A stretch of DNA of 38,493 nt, from NCBI GenBank assembly GCA_958421655.1, contig CATZMG010000013.1:1-38493 (forward strand). Direction: 5' to 3'. The translations under genes and the position numbers were made by a program. Below are positions 16,378-24,638 of this stretch, piece after piece. The DNA is from an uncultured Collinsella sp. (GTDB lineage: Bacteria > Actinomycetota > Coriobacteriia > Coriobacteriales > Coriobacteriaceae). Position 1 is the first letter of the stretch; every line of letters starts with the position of its first letter. The notes beneath the pieces are model-generated. The model did no database searches and was not told the origin of the DNA. It worked only from the letters and a program-made list of their open reading frames with translations.

Positions 16378-18837
16378 CTACAACAATGGATGGCGCTTGA
16401 AATCCCAAGAAGTCTCAAACGAGTCCCAGTCAGTTTTTGAAATGGAGATATTGTTGTCGACCAGGCTATTAATTGCCGGTTGATGCTCGGCGGAAATAAG
16501 CACGGGAAGAGCTTTGATGTCTCTCGCCTGCATGTTAAGAGTAGGGTTAAGCATGCTGAGGACATCGGCGGCAATAGAGCAATTAAGGAAACCTAGGGTC
16601 CAGTTCTCGCTTGAGCCCAGGCCACAAATGCATGGGCCGGCCATGTCAAATCCGCCCGTCGGCGGCAACAGCCTGAAACTCGGCTTGCCTGATGTCAGCA
16701 TTGTGTAACAAACGCCTTCGCTGAACCAATATTTTGACGCCAGCAAATTGGAGGTCGGATTACTCTGGTAAAACTCAATTGCGTCCTTTTTGATCGAAAC
16801 CAACCAATGAAGATTGCCAAACCATCGACGAAAGTCGCCGCCCTTTGAATAAGTAGCCCATGAGCCTTTTCGCCCGACCGAACGCGCGCCGACCTCCCAA
16901 AACAAGCGCAAATATAAATTGTTGTCGCCTGTTTTATTTTGAGACCCTGTATAGTCCGAGTAATCGCCAATGGAGTGGCCCAAAGAGAAAGCAGAGAGTA
17001 ACCCGTCACTGGCCCAGTAGGCTATGGGGGTGCCGGGGATTTGCTTGAAGGTGTCGGCGTCGCGGCGATAGAACCAGCCGCAATCGGGGTTTTGGATGGC
17101 CTCGAGCGCCTTCGGGGCCTGGACAGCAGCACCAACGAAGTCCGAAAGGCGCACATAGCCGCCCTTGTAGCCCTTGACGAACGAATTGTGGAACGTGTAG
17201 GTACAGATGGGCACGGTCGCGCCAGCGAAGCCCGAGTACTCAAGCTGGATGAGAGAGGTCAGCGTTCTGTTGTCGATAATCTCGTTGCGGAGCTTCTCAT
17301 AGCTTCCGATGAACATCCAGACGAAAGGCGACATGACTCCGCACTCGCCGTGGTCCTTGGCGAGACTGAACATGCGAACGACAAAGCTGGAGAAGAGGTC
17401 ACTCTTCACGTCGGGGTAGTTCTTCTTGACCCACTTGCTCATGAAGGGGTTAAAGCTGCTGCTGCCCATATACGGAGGATTCGCCACGACGCAGATAAAA
17501 CGACGGGACAGTTTCTCGCAAATGGCGACGGCGCTTTCGAGCTTAGTTTTGGTCGCAGAAGCAAAAAGGTCCTCGGAACAGCTCGCGGCGGCGGCCTTAA
17601 GCTCGTCAATCTCGTCCTCTGAAGGATTAAGAAGCGAGCCGATCTCGCCCAAATGGCTCAGTTCCTCGGCGAGCTTCTTGTTACCCGGTAGCTCATCCTC
17701 CCCCAGCGGAATGCTCGTGAGCACGGTAACATCGGCGCGAACGCCACGTCTAAAGAAGCGACGGTCGTGCTCGCGAGCACACATGGCAAGCGCCAGCTCG
17801 GCGATCTGAGCCGCACGGGGATCGATCTCCATGCCAGCGAGGTTTTTGGTCAGGATGAGCTCCGGGATCTCGCGCTCGCGGTAGCCGCGCTCCTCGTACA
17901 TGGCAAAGAGCAGCTCAAACGCATAAACCAGGATATGGCCCGAGCCGCACGCTGGGTCGCAGAGCGAAATCTCCTCGGGACTCGAGATGCGGATGAAGTC
18001 CTCGTGCTCAACATCGGGCTCGATGTAATATTTCATGTGCTCGCGTAGCGAACTCCCCGGATTGTTGAGCATCCACAGACGGCCGAGTGAGTTCTCGACC
18101 ATATAGCGCACGATCCACTCGGGAGTGAAGAGCTGCGTGGCGGGCGCGATGTCCGCCGCCGCTGCCTTGCGCTTGGACTTGAAGAACTCGTCTTTAACGT
18201 CGGCATTGTAGTACTGATACATCCAGCCCAGAACGGTCACGCCCTCGCGCCAGTCCTCGTCAGCGAGGACGGCATTGAGTTTGCCCACCACACTGTCAGC
18301 CATCATGAGGCCCTGGGGCAACAGCAGCTCCATGGCTCCGCCCACGCGTTCAAAGACGCCCGGCAGGCAATCGGCAAGCTCCTCGCACTGAGCAACAAAC
18401 AGGTAGCGCCACAACGGTTCATCCAAGCCCGCCATCTTGAGCTCGGCTATGCGATCGGTATCGGCCGTCGTTATTTCCACGTCCAATGCGTTCTCCACGG
18501 CCTCGCTGCCATGGCTGCCGTCCACACGACTTAGCATGCGCATACGGCTGGGAAGCCATACGCGTGCATCCATGAAGCGAATGGCCACGATGCGGTTGAA
18601 CCAGGTGTAGGCCGCACGGTCGCGCAGCGCCTCGTGACCCACCTCTGCCTGCATGCGCAGCAGTTCGTCGCGTTGCCCAATCTCAGCCGGACTTAGGGGC
18701 AGGCCGTTGACGGTCTCGGACCCAACGGGCGCGGGTGCAGGTTCGGTGATGCCGTAGCGCACCATCTGCGCCTCCACGCCTTTGATGAGCTCCGTACGGG
18801 CCCAGGTGCAGAAGCTCTTAAGAGCAGAATCGTTCAT
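16378..18837 (-). CDS. pglX: PglX N-terminal part: adenine-specific methyltransferase and target recognition
   Basis: The 819-residue product is the first two thirds of BREX-1 PglX, the methyltransferase that marks self DNA at a non-palindromic adenine site. It contains the SAM motif DPACGSG (294-300) and the catalytic NPPY (453-456). From about residue 560 onward comes the variable target-recognition region. It ends at SWDFKRHPLL, where intact PglX continues with the segment now encoded at 14472-15440. From about position 16980 to the 3' end, GC falls to the 40s percent, so the recognition part has a different history from the rest. A GAAAGG motif precedes ATG 18837. Confidence 0.9.
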   Translation of the reverse strand: MNDSALKSFCTWARTELIKGVEAQMVRYGITEPAPAPVGSETVNGLPLSPAEIGQRDELLRMQAEVGHEALRDRAAYTWFNRIVAIRFMDARVWLPSRMRMLSRVDGSHGSEAVENALDVEITTADTDRIAELKMAGLDEPLWRYLFVAQCEELADCLPGVFERVGGAMELLLPQGLMMADSVVGKLNAVLADEDWREGVTVLGWMYQYYNADVKDEFFKSKRKAAAADIAPATQLFTPEWIVRYMVENSLGRLWMLNNPGSSLREHMKYYIEPDVEHEDFIRISSPEEISLCDPACGSGHILVYAFELLFAMYEERGYREREIPELILTKNLAGMEIDPRAAQIAELALAMCAREHDRRFFRRGVRADVTVLTSIPLGEDELPGNKKLAEELSHLGEIGSLLNPSEDEIDELKAAAASCSEDLFASATKTKLESAVAICEKLSRRFICVVANPPYMGSSSFNPFMSKWVKKNYPDVKSDLFSSFVVRMFSLAKDHGECGVMSPFVWMFIGSYEKLRNEIIDNRTLTSLIQLEYSGFAGATVPICTYTFHNSFVKGYKGGYVRLSDFVGAAVQAPKALEAIQNPDCGWFYRRDADTFKQIPGTPIAYWASDGLLSAFSLGHSIGDYSDYTGSQNKTGDNNLYLRLFWEVGARSVGRKGSWATYSKGGDFRRWFGNLHWLVSIKKDAIEFYQSNPTSNLLASKYWFSEGVCYTMLTSGKPSFRLLPPTGGFDMAGPCICGLGSSENWTLGFLNCSIAADVLSMLNPTLNMQARDIKALPVLISAEHQPAINSLVDNNISISKTDWDSFETSWDFKRHPLL

Positions 18838-18865
18838 GGTTGATGAGCCTTTCTAAACGCCATAA

Positions 18866-18895
18866 GCCACCGGTGCGCGCTTTGGCACCGGTGGC
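18866..18895. repeat. hairpin between brxC and pglX
   Basis: The arms GCCACCGGTGC (18866-18876) and GCACCGGTGGC (18885-18895) form a perfect 11-bp stem with an 8-base loop inside the 66-bp gap between brxC and pglX. No U tract follows on the minus strand. It may therefore be an mRNA processing or stability element, or a partial attenuator, that sets the brxC to pglX ratio. Confidence 0.6.
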
Positions 18896-18903
18896 TCCGC
18901 GGG

Positions 18904-21900
18904 TTAGTTGATACGGATCTCGTCGTTTGCAGCGAGCGCCTGCATAAGGCGGGAGCGCAGGTCGTCCACGTAGCGCTCCACGTCCTCTGCGGACAAGAGA
19001 CGACTCGGCTTGGCCAGATCGGCGCGGCGCACAGTCTTGATCTTGCGCTGGGGCTTGGGCGCGGGCACGGGAGCAGACGATGCGGCGCCCTTGTTGGAGA
19101 CCTTCTTGACCACCTCGCCCGTACTCACGACCTCGGTGGTGCGGCGCTCGTTGTCCATACGCACGCGGGCCTCATCCACAGCGTCGTACATCTCGTTGGC
19201 CGCCGCACTGAGCCAGTCGCCCCAGTTAGTTGCAACAACGCTCAGTTCGTTGAGGCTTTGAGCGCTGTGGGCACGGTTTTTGAACGACTCGTATTTAGTG
19301 CCGGCGTCTGCTATGGCATCCTTGGCCTGATTGACAAGGCCCTTTTGACTCTCGGCCTGCGCCCGCAGGTCTTGCAGATCGCTCTCGATGCGACACAAAA
19401 ACTCATTGCGGCGGATGCTCAACAGCTTTTTCATGTCATCCTCGACGGGATCCATAAGCGGCTGCAGGTCTTTAATACGGCCGTAGGGCTTGGGATCTTT
19501 GAGGATCTCACGAACCGTTGCCACGTTCTCCACCGCACCGGGAATGTCATCGGAGGCATACTCGATACCCTCGGTGCGGTTCAAGAAATCCCTGGCGTGG
19601 TCAAACGCTGTTCGTTGATTGGACTCGAAGAACTCAACCACCTTGTCAAAGTCTTCCTTGGCATCGAGCAAACGCTCCTCGTGCTTGGTGAACGTGGTCA
19701 AGAACGCCTCGGCCTCGTTCTGGTCCTTAAGGACGTCGGCCACCTCCGAGCGCATCTTCTCGCACTCGTCCTCACCGGGATACGGGTAGGCCGGCTTGAT
19801 GCCCGTGTAGTAGTCGCGTGCCATGGCGAGGCACGCCTCGCGCAAGCCCTCAAGGCGCTCTTTGAGCTCGGCCACGAGCTTATCCTCGTTGGAGGGCACG
19901 GTCTTGAGATCAAACAGGTCACACATGAGTTCGCCCGTAGCGCGTAGCAAACGGTCGCTCATGCGCATGCGCAAGCGCACCTGGGCCTTATCGGCATCCT
20001 TGCGCAGGAGCGCCACCATGCGGCTGTCGTTAGCTTGAACCGTCTGACCGCCAAACAGCACCTGCGCGCGCTGCTCCACCACAAGCTGCGCCACCACATT
20101 TGCGATGTCGACCTCGCGCCAGCCAAAGGGCCTTTGCTGGTACTGGCGCTGGATATCGCCCATAGCGGTATCCAGGTGGCGCTGGTGCTGCACTTTGAGG
20201 TAGTCCTCGACCTCTTTGAGCGCACGCGTGTTACCTGCATCCATGCCAGCGAGCCCCACCTGAACGTTGCCCACCAGAGTAGAGCGAATATCGGAATCGC
20301 TCGTGACCGGCGCGCCGATATAGTCGGCCTTTTCAAAGACCACATCACACAGCTGCGCCAGCACCTGCTCAAAGACCTGAGCGGGTTTGGCAGCACGGAT
20401 CTCAATCATGCGGCCGTTGACGGCGCATCGTGCATGGAGCACCGCCTCAGCCAAAAGGGCGTCAGCCTCTTTCTCGTTAAAGTCCTTCTCGCGCATTTTG
20501 GCCTCGACAATCTGGCGGGTACTCGGCGGTAGCTCCTGCAGATTGCGCGTCTGGGCGTACATGCGAATCTTAGCGGCGTTGACGAGTGGGGCCCAATAAT
20601 CCACCTCGTCGCTCAAGGCCACGATGGCCTTATCCACGGATTTCAATGCCAGCTCGGCATCGTCCGAACGGCCCAGATCGCTGGCCATGGTCACCACGGA
20701 AAGTTCCATGCCGCCCATGCTGGTACCGTGGATTGAGCCGTCCACATAGCGGTCAAACGGAAAGTCGTTGGCCCCGCGGTTGAGCTTGCGCGCAGTGTAG
20801 ATGCTTTCGAACAGGCGCTTCTTGATGTACTCAATCACCTTCGCGTTGTCGATCGGGGTGCGTGCGATCTCCTGCGCTATCTCCTGCTGCTCGTCGGTGA
20901 GGAAGCTATAGGTATCGCCCTGGCGTGCCACGTAGCTCTCGCGCTCCAAGCGGGCGAGAGATTCCTTGACGCGGTCCTTAAGGGCGCGCTTGTCCACGTC
21001 CAGGCTATCGATCATAAGGATGGAGATGTTCTCGACCGTGGCCTTGACGTAGCCGATGTAGCGGATCAAGTACAGGAGCTTAAGCACCCGGACATCGTAG
21101 CTCTCAAGACCCTCTGCGTTTTCAGCCGCGCGCTCCGCACAGACAACGACCTGAATGATGCCGTGCTCCAAATCCTTGGAGATTGTGTCGAAGAAGCGCC
21201 AGAACGGCACGAGTGCACCAGTCTGGTCATGCTGGATGGCCTGAGCGCTCTCCTGAAACGCGCTCAGCATGGAGCGCTCGCCCGTGGACATGTGCTTGGC
21301 CTTAACACCGTGCTTGCGTACCTCGGTCATCACGTCGGGCAGAAGCTTAAACTGGTAGCCCACAAACGGATAGCTGGCCACAAAATCCTTGGAGTTGGCG
21401 AAGCCGGCAAGGTCGGAGCGCGAGCCACCCTCGAAGGTAAAGTTGTTTTTGAGGACGGCGGCGTCTTGCTCGTAGACCTGTGCAAGCATATCGGCCGCCG
21501 GCGCGGTCTTCTCGAGCACACGGCGCTGGATAACCTCGTCCACGCTGGAGCTGGAGAGCGAAAGGCGGGTATTGAAGCGGCCTTGGATCTTTGAAAAGTC
21601 GTTGCCCACGGGCAGGCTCAGGTTGTCGATGGCCTCCTGGCTCGTGACCATCACCCACACGCGGCCACCGCAGGCGGCACCCAGCTCCTCGACGATGGTC
21701 TGAAGACTCAACATAAGGCTTGGATCCCGGTCGTTTGTAATAAACTGACCCACCTCGTCGACCATAAAGAGCAAACGGTAGTTGCCGCCGTGGGCCGCTG
21801 CCTGAGCGTCTACGTAGTCCTTGACCTTTTTGGCAAAGACATCGGGGGCCAAAACCTCGTCCTCAGAACCCTCAAGCCAGTTCCATGCGGCCTTTTCGCT

Positions 21901-22566
21901 CATGCCGAGCACGCTCTGCAGCACCTCGACGACGTCGTCCTCAAAGTAGCTGTAGGTGTCGCGGGTCTGGAGCCAGGACTCGCCGTTGACGCGCTCAAAG
22001 GCCTCGCGGAACTCCTGGGTCTTGCCCAGGGAATCGATGTGTTCCTCGAGCTTTGCAAGCTTTAGGTCCTCGCCGTAGAAGCCGCGCGCCTCGTAGAACA
22101 TGCGCTCAAAGCCGCGAAGCAGCGCCGTGGGAGCCGTATCGCCCTGCTTCCACTGGCCCGCCTTGCTATCGATGTTAAAGAGGATGGCCTGCGTGGACAC
22201 CGAGCAGGCGCGCTCCATGGCAGCCTCGACCATGGGGTCGACGATCTTGCCGTCAAAGTAGCGGATGGCGCTCTTGCCGCCGATCTGGCGATTCTCGAGC
22301 AGGTAGCTAAGCATCTTGAGGAAGTGCGATTTACCGGAACCGAAGAAACCACTGATCCACACACCGATCTTGTCGGTGGGCACATCGATGGCATCGCCGT
22401 AGGCCTTGAAGAACGTGGCAAAGTGCCTCTGCAACTCGCGCGTCACCACGTACTCGTCAAGCTCCTGGCGGATGGACCCATCTTTTGAATCCTGGACCTT
22501 GACCACGCCGTTGATGGAGCGGTTGATGTCTTTAGCAAAGAGGTCGCGAATGATCGTGTTGTCCAT
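18904..22566 (-). CDS. brxC: BREX P-loop ATPase BrxC
   Basis: The 1220-residue product is BrxC (PglY-like, DUF6079-type), the large ATPase of the BREX complex. The Walker A motif GFFGSGKS lies at residues 73-80 and the Walker B-like strand RLLFMVDEVGQF at 264-275. The rest is mostly helical, with a charged C-terminal coiled-coil region. The length matches BREX-1 BrxC (about 1200 residues). ATG 22566 has AAGGAGC eight bases upstream. It lies between brxB and pglX in the canonical type I order. Confidence 0.93.
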   Translation of the reverse strand: MDNTIIRDLFAKDINRSINGVVKVQDSKDGSIRQELDEYVVTRELQRHFATFFKAYGDAIDVPTDKIGVWISGFFGSGKSHFLKMLSYLLENRQIGGKSAIRYFDGKIVDPMVEAAMERACSVSTQAILFNIDSKAGQWKQGDTAPTALLRGFERMFYEARGFYGEDLKLAKLEEHIDSLGKTQEFREAFERVNGESWLQTRDTYSYFEDDVVEVLQSVLGMSEKAAWNWLEGSEDEVLAPDVFAKKVKDYVDAQAAAHGGNYRLLFMVDEVGQFITNDRDPSLMLSLQTIVEELGAACGGRVWVMVTSQEAIDNLSLPVGNDFSKIQGRFNTRLSLSSSSVDEVIQRRVLEKTAPAADMLAQVYEQDAAVLKNNFTFEGGSRSDLAGFANSKDFVASYPFVGYQFKLLPDVMTEVRKHGVKAKHMSTGERSMLSAFQESAQAIQHDQTGALVPFWRFFDTISKDLEHGIIQVVVCAERAAENAEGLESYDVRVLKLLYLIRYIGYVKATVENISILMIDSLDVDKRALKDRVKESLARLERESYVARQGDTYSFLTDEQQEIAQEIARTPIDNAKVIEYIKKRLFESIYTARKLNRGANDFPFDRYVDGSIHGTSMGGMELSVVTMASDLGRSDDAELALKSVDKAIVALSDEVDYWAPLVNAAKIRMYAQTRNLQELPPSTRQIVEAKMREKDFNEKEADALLAEAVLHARCAVNGRMIEIRAAKPAQVFEQVLAQLCDVVFEKADYIGAPVTSDSDIRSTLVGNVQVGLAGMDAGNTRALKEVEDYLKVQHQRHLDTAMGDIQRQYQQRPFGWREVDIANVVAQLVVEQRAQVLFGGQTVQANDSRMVALLRKDADKAQVRLRMRMSDRLLRATGELMCDLFDLKTVPSNEDKLVAELKERLEGLREACLAMARDYYTGIKPAYPYPGEDECEKMRSEVADVLKDQNEAEAFLTTFTKHEERLLDAKEDFDKVVEFFESNQRTAFDHARDFLNRTEGIEYASDDIPGAVENVATVREILKDPKPYGRIKDLQPLMDPVEDDMKKLLSIRRNEFLCRIESDLQDLRAQAESQKGLVNQAKDAIADAGTKYESFKNRAHSAQSLNELSVVATNWGDWLSAAANEMYDAVDEARVRMDNERRTTEVVSTGEVVKKVSNKGAASSAPVPAPKPQRKIKTVRRADLAKPSRLLSAEDVERYVDDLRSRLMQALAANDEIRIN

Positions 22567-22644
22567 GGGTGCTCCTTTGGGTTTGAGAACGTTATGGCAA
22601 AGGGTTGTTACCGGCGGCAGGGACTTGCCTGCGAGGAGCCGTGC

Positions 22645-23337
22645 TTACGAGATATCGATGGCGCGGTAGTAGTTGTCGGCCGGCAGACGGTTAAAGAGCT
22701 GGAAAGAAGAGCCGTTGAAACTGCCCGGATAGGCGGCGACCACAGGCACCTCATCAAAATCCGCAAGCATGCAGTGGAGAAGCGTGTGTATGCGAAAGAA
22801 CGGGAAAACCTCGCCCGCGCCGGTGAGGAGAACGACGTCTCCAGGCGCGTGCGGCTCGGTCTGCTCAAGGATGTACGCGGCGACTTTCTCGGGCGAGGCG
22901 AACTTGGCCACGTCCTCGAGCACGCGCTGGGTACCGCGGCGCTCCTCTTGGTGCGGGATAGCCTTGAGGACACGGCGCTTTTCGAGAATTGCCAGCACGG
23001 CGTCGTAAAGGTTCACGACCTTGAGCGTGCACGGAAGCTTGTCGGCCTCGGCATCGCGTGAAAGGGTGTCAAATAATGCACGCGCCTCAAACTCCAGCGC
23101 GGGGTCATAGCAAAAAGTGTGGAAGCCGATCTCATTGCCTATGCCCTTGTTGGCCAAAAAGTCCTCGCTGCACAGGCACTCGCGCAGAAGCTGCGCACGG
23201 CGCTCAAATTCCTGACAGGCGCGCTCGGAGCGGGCATGCGCCGCCACGACGCTCTTGCGGGAATGGATGCCGATATTGGTGGTGAGATCGGTCGCCGGGG
23301 TGATAACAGGGCCGACGGCGCTTTTGACGGGAGCCAC
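22645..23337 (-). CDS. brxB: BREX protein BrxB (DUF1788)
   Basis: The 230-residue product is BrxB, a DUF1788 protein of the BREX core. The family signature is the segment from LCSEDFLANKGIGNEIGFHTFCYDP-like residues (about 55-80), the VVNLYDAVLAILE helix and the late LLTGAGEVFPFFRIHTLL strand. The GTG start at 23337 begins one base after the brxA stop, which indicates translational coupling; the ribosome site is weak. The first 40 residues are longer than in proteobacterial BrxB, and a later start cannot be excluded. Confidence 0.85.
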   Translation of the reverse strand: MAPVKSAVGPVITPATDLTTNIGIHSRKSVVAAHARSERACQEFERRAQLLRECLCSEDFLANKGIGNEIGFHTFCYDPALEFEARALFDTLSRDAEADKLPCTLKVVNLYDAVLAILEKRRVLKAIPHQEERRGTQRVLEDVAKFASPEKVAAYILEQTEPHAPGDVVLLTGAGEVFPFFRIHTLLHCMLADFDEVPVVAAYPGSFNGSSFQLFNRLPADNYYRAIDIS

Positions 23338-23338
23338 G

Positions 23339-23989
23339 CTACATCACTGCCCTGCCGGTAAGGGCCGCGATAAGCGACTGCTCGCCCAGCTGAACCAAGG
23401 CTCGCTCGACATCGGAATCGAGGAAGAGTGGTGACAGGCGCTCGGACTCCGGGCCCTGGCCCTCGCCGATAAGGCCGGCATGGCGGAGCGTCTGGCGGAG
23501 CGAGCCCTTAATGCGCTTGACCGTGGCCTCAGTCCAGCGGGCCGCGTCCGGATACTCCGTGGTAAAGCGTGTCATAAAGGCGTTGAGATCAACCGCCGTA
23601 AAGGCATAATCGAAGTTTTGTAGGCGCTCCCCTACCTCGACGAGCACGAGCTCGCGCACGATATCGTAGCGGCAGATCATGCTGTAGAAGATGGCCTGGT
23701 CCGCCTGCGTGGGAGCGCCGGATGCCATGAGCCCGGTTAGGGATGACGCAGCCTCGACGGCGGTTTTGGGGTCGATGCCGCGCGCGGCGCATACGGCGTC
23801 CGTGGGCACCATGGCGTCAAGGCGGCGAAGGCACACGGTTGCGCGGTTGGCGACCATGCGCTCCGTGGGATATTGAAAGAGGTTCTCGCTCTTTACGCGT
23901 ACAATGACCTGCTCGTCGCTTGCGCCCTGCATACGAAGGGCAGCGACGATGCGCATCTCATGCGGGAGGAATTGCTCGCGGGTGAGCAC
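23339..23989 (-). CDS. brxA: BREX protein BrxA (DUF1819), first gene of the operon
   Basis: The 216-residue product matches BrxA (DUF1819): an N-terminal helical segment with ALRMQGASDEQVI, the FYSMICRYDIVRELVL helix near residue 105 and the KRIKGSLRQTLRHAGLI winged-helix segment near 165. BrxA is a small DNA-binding component in other BREX systems. The only in-frame start upstream of residue 12 is GTG at 23989, whose first base is the last G of a ten-G run (minus strand). An in-frame stop lies at 24016-24014. An alternative start at ATG 23956 lacks a ribosome site. Confidence 0.85.
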   Translation of the reverse strand: MLTREQFLPHEMRIVAALRMQGASDEQVIVRVKSENLFQYPTERMVANRATVCLRRLDAMVPTDAVCAARGIDPKTAVEAASSLTGLMASGAPTQADQAIFYSMICRYDIVRELVLVEVGERLQNFDYAFTAVDLNAFMTRFTTEYPDAARWTEATVKRIKGSLRQTLRHAGLIGEGQGPESERLSPLFLDSDVERALVQLGEQSLIAALTGRAVM

Positions 23990-23998
23990 CCCCCCCCC
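23989..23998 (-). repeat. poly-G tract of ten at the brxA start
   Basis: Ten consecutive C residues on the plus strand (G on the coding strand) run directly into the GTG start codon of brxA. The tract is also the only Shine-Dalgarno-like sequence available. Gain or loss of a G would change the ribosome-site spacing. Confidence 0.85.
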
Positions 23999-24027
23999 GA
24001 ACGCTTTTTGTGGTTACATCCACAGTA

Positions 24028-24144
24028 CACGCTCCAAGGGTGTCAAAGGCTGTCACAAGTGCGCCGCAACCCGGCGGGCAGGCGCGGGCACATGACAATA
24101 ATCATACCTGTTGGTAAAAAAGTTACCACGCCCAGAGTGTCAAA
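24028..24144. promoter_or_regulatory. two direct repeats upstream of brxA
   Basis: CACGCTCCAAGGGTGTCAAA (24028-24047) and CACGCCCAGAGTGTCAAA (24127-24144) are near-identical apart from a two-base gap. Both contain TTGACA on the brxA coding strand, a perfect -35 hexamer, but neither has a good -10 box at 16-18 bases. They may be the -35 elements of activator-dependent promoters or regulator binding sites. The 340-bp gap from 23990 to 24329 also holds a GGTAA/TTACC hairpin (24111-24126) and no gene. Confidence 0.4.
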
Positions 24145-24289
24145 TGTTGAGCAACAAAATTTAATCCGGTTAACGGTCATTTTCGCAGCTTAGAAACTTT
24201 AACGAGGTCGCCCCAAATCACACTTGCCAGACAACCGCGCTTACGAATGCAGGCACGCACACGCCCAACGCCACCCTCCGCTATATTCA

Positions 24290-24317
24290 ACATAGAGTTA
24301 TACATATGCCTCTATGT
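24290..24317. promoter_or_regulatory. inverted repeat, putative autoregulatory operator
   Basis: ACATAGAG (24290-24297) and CTCTATGT (24310-24317) are perfect 8-bp arms 12 bp apart. They sit just before the AAGGAG ribosome site of the antitoxin-like gene, a position typical of antitoxin-bound operators. Confidence 0.5.
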
Positions 24318-24329
24318 AAGGAGTTTCGT

Positions 24330-24503
24330 ATGCCTGTCGTAAAGCCTATTTCTGATCAGACGCGCGCACTAACTACCATTCAGGAACGCGAAGATCACAT
24401 TCAACGTACCATCGCTCATGGTTACGACGACCTCACCAACGGTCGTGTGCGCCCCTGGAAACAAGCAAAAGCTGAGGCAGATCGGATGCGAGCCATCAGA
24501 TAA
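24330..24503 (+). CDS. orphan antitoxin-like small protein
   Basis: The product has 57 residues and starts MPVVKPISD, the typical opening of Phd/YefM antitoxins. It continues with a charged helix and ends GYDDLTNGRVRPWKQAKAEADRMR, which resembles the tail of short antitoxins. The central part expected of Phd/YefM is missing, so it may be an internally deleted or minimal version. ATG 24330 has AAGGAG seven bases upstream; an earlier in-frame ATG at 24306 lacks a ribosome site and would overlap the inverted repeat. No toxin gene follows before serC, so it is solitary. The assignment is tentative. Confidence 0.6.
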   Translation: MPVVKPISDQTRALTTIQEREDHIQRTIAHGYDDLTNGRVRPWKQAKAEADRMRAIR

Positions 24504-24638
24504 GGTCACCCCTCCCCCATGTAACCATCCTGTAAATCATAGCGGCGCACTCGAGTTTTACCGTGATGCGGTCGCGCCTGGCGCTCCACTGTGCTAAAGT
24601 ATCCCGAACGTTCAAACGACTACGAGGGGGACTAGAAG

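Noticed and set aside
14472..18837. The pglX split as a sequencing error or simple frameshift
   Set aside because: A whole gene with its own ribosome site and different base composition lies between the parts, and both parts have proper starts and stops.
24504..24638. T-box or other riboswitch before serC
   Set aside because: The leader is short and lacks a T-box sequence, a specifier stem or a terminator hairpin.
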